DNA of 64,000 bases from Ascarosepion bandense. Its lineage: Eukaryota > Mollusca > Cephalopoda > Sepiida > Sepiidae. The position numbers and the translations under genes were made by a program. Under the pieces are notes generated by a model, which was not told the origin of the DNA, did not search any database, and saw only the letters and a program-made list of their open reading frames with translations. The number at the start of each line of letters is the position of its first letter. Position 1 is the stretch's first letter. Shown here one piece after another: positions 63,704 through 64,000 of this stretch. The stretch covers positions 1,895,001 through 1,959,000 of the forward strand of contig JBBBDQ010001293.1 of the NCBI GenBank assembly GCA_037127315.1, read 5' to 3'.

Positions 63704-64000
63704 GCAAGATGTTTGTGCGTGTGTCTGTTTATCTGTTTGTATGTCTGTATTTTTTTCAGTCCTTTTATTTTAGTTTTTGCTCTAAGTGGATATAATTGTA
63801 GTTTTTAGTCTCAGCCATGATACCCTTTACTCAGAGGACTTATTTAGCCTTCAAAATTCAGTTTACGACGAAACACCTTATTTGATATCGATACCAGGAA
63901 ATCAAAATTTGACTTACATCCATTCATTTTTCTTTCAGTGTACGGTTTCGCTTTGACTGGAAACAACTATTGCTTTTTCGTCTTTCGTGCCAAAGTCCAA
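63345..64000 (+). repeat. long dispersed repeat, copy 2 (pair with 6652-7350), cut by window end
   Basis: GGAACTTTGTCTCTGTG, CTCCAAAACAGCTGAACCGA, GGTACCCCCGATAAATGTCG, (TA)n, AAAAGGCAAGATGTTTGTGC, AACAACTATTGCTTTTTCG in the same order as copy 1. Some 10% or more of positions differ by eye. Confidence 0.85.

Overview
The window reads as intergenic or intronic DNA from a large, repeat-rich animal genome, most likely a cephalopod and probably octopus-like (inference). It is strongly AT-rich and interrupted every 1-2 kb by (TA)n, (CA)n or (CT)n microsatellites. It is packed with tRNA-derived SINEs and with decayed LINE, mariner, pogo and hAT fragments. No complete protein-coding gene was found. 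One short stretch (18443-18632) looks like a possible terminal coding exon. Nearly all other open frames come from low-complexity repeats or dead transposons.

Repeat families, named here for convenience. SINE-A: tRNA-headed, about 300 bp, at least ten full or partial copies, ending near GGCACTTAACTGACTGA. SINE-B: about 190 bp, with a tail of about 60 nt that is also the 3' end of the LINE-A retrotransposon fragments at 7912-8726, 20795-21425 and in variant form 60260-60690. This suggests LINE-A machinery moves SINE-B. SINE-C: a tRNA-like head followed by a hammerhead-ribozyme motif and usually a (TA)n tail. SINE-D: a second tRNA-headed family with the head GTAATGGTTAGCAAGCTT. RTE/BovB-like reverse transcriptase remnants lie at 15.9-16.7, 18.6-19.3, 30.1-30.5, 40.75-41.04 and 61.0-61.2 kb.

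The most interesting signal is a set of type I hammerhead self-cleaving ribozyme motifs (CUGANGA core, stem II, GAA, short stem III, UH cleavage site, closing stem I). They sit in several unrelated short repeats, mostly beside (TA)n tracts. In SINE-C the best copy is 15346-15389, with a perfect core, a perfect stem II and a 5-bp stem I. A second family lies at 34121-34180, 59478-59531 and 27975-28027. Large foldback elements (54040-54295, 24795-25015, 16950-17225) carry inverted hammerhead-like cores, one per arm. More degenerate Penelope-type versions are at 50692, 54889, 33015 and 9741. Animal hammerheads are known from Penelope-like elements and from the tRNA-promoter SINE-like Sm-alpha repeat of schistosomes. 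A tRNA-headed SINE with a hammerhead in this kind of genome deserves follow-up.

Layout. 0-9 kb: mariner fragments, SINE-A, SINE-B and SINE-D copies, a 5S rRNA pseudogene fused to SINE-A, and a LINE-A 3' end. 9-20 kb: microsatellites, an inverted SINE-C pair, a GC-rich island, RTE remnants and the candidate exon. 20-33 kb: LINE-A, a mariner fragment, simple repeats, foldbacks, a 30-bp minisatellite. 33-46 kb: SINEs, a tRNA-Leu-like pseudogene, hammerheads, a mariner remnant carrying the transposase N-terminus, a pogo-like element. 46-56 kb: pyrimidine-rich tandem DNA, a long-TIR foldback with an 8-bp target duplication, and hammerhead foldbacks. 56-64 kb: SINE-B arrays, a segmental duplication with hAT ends, SINE-C, a pyrimidine minisatellite, and a long dispersed repeat shared with 6.65-7.35 kb.
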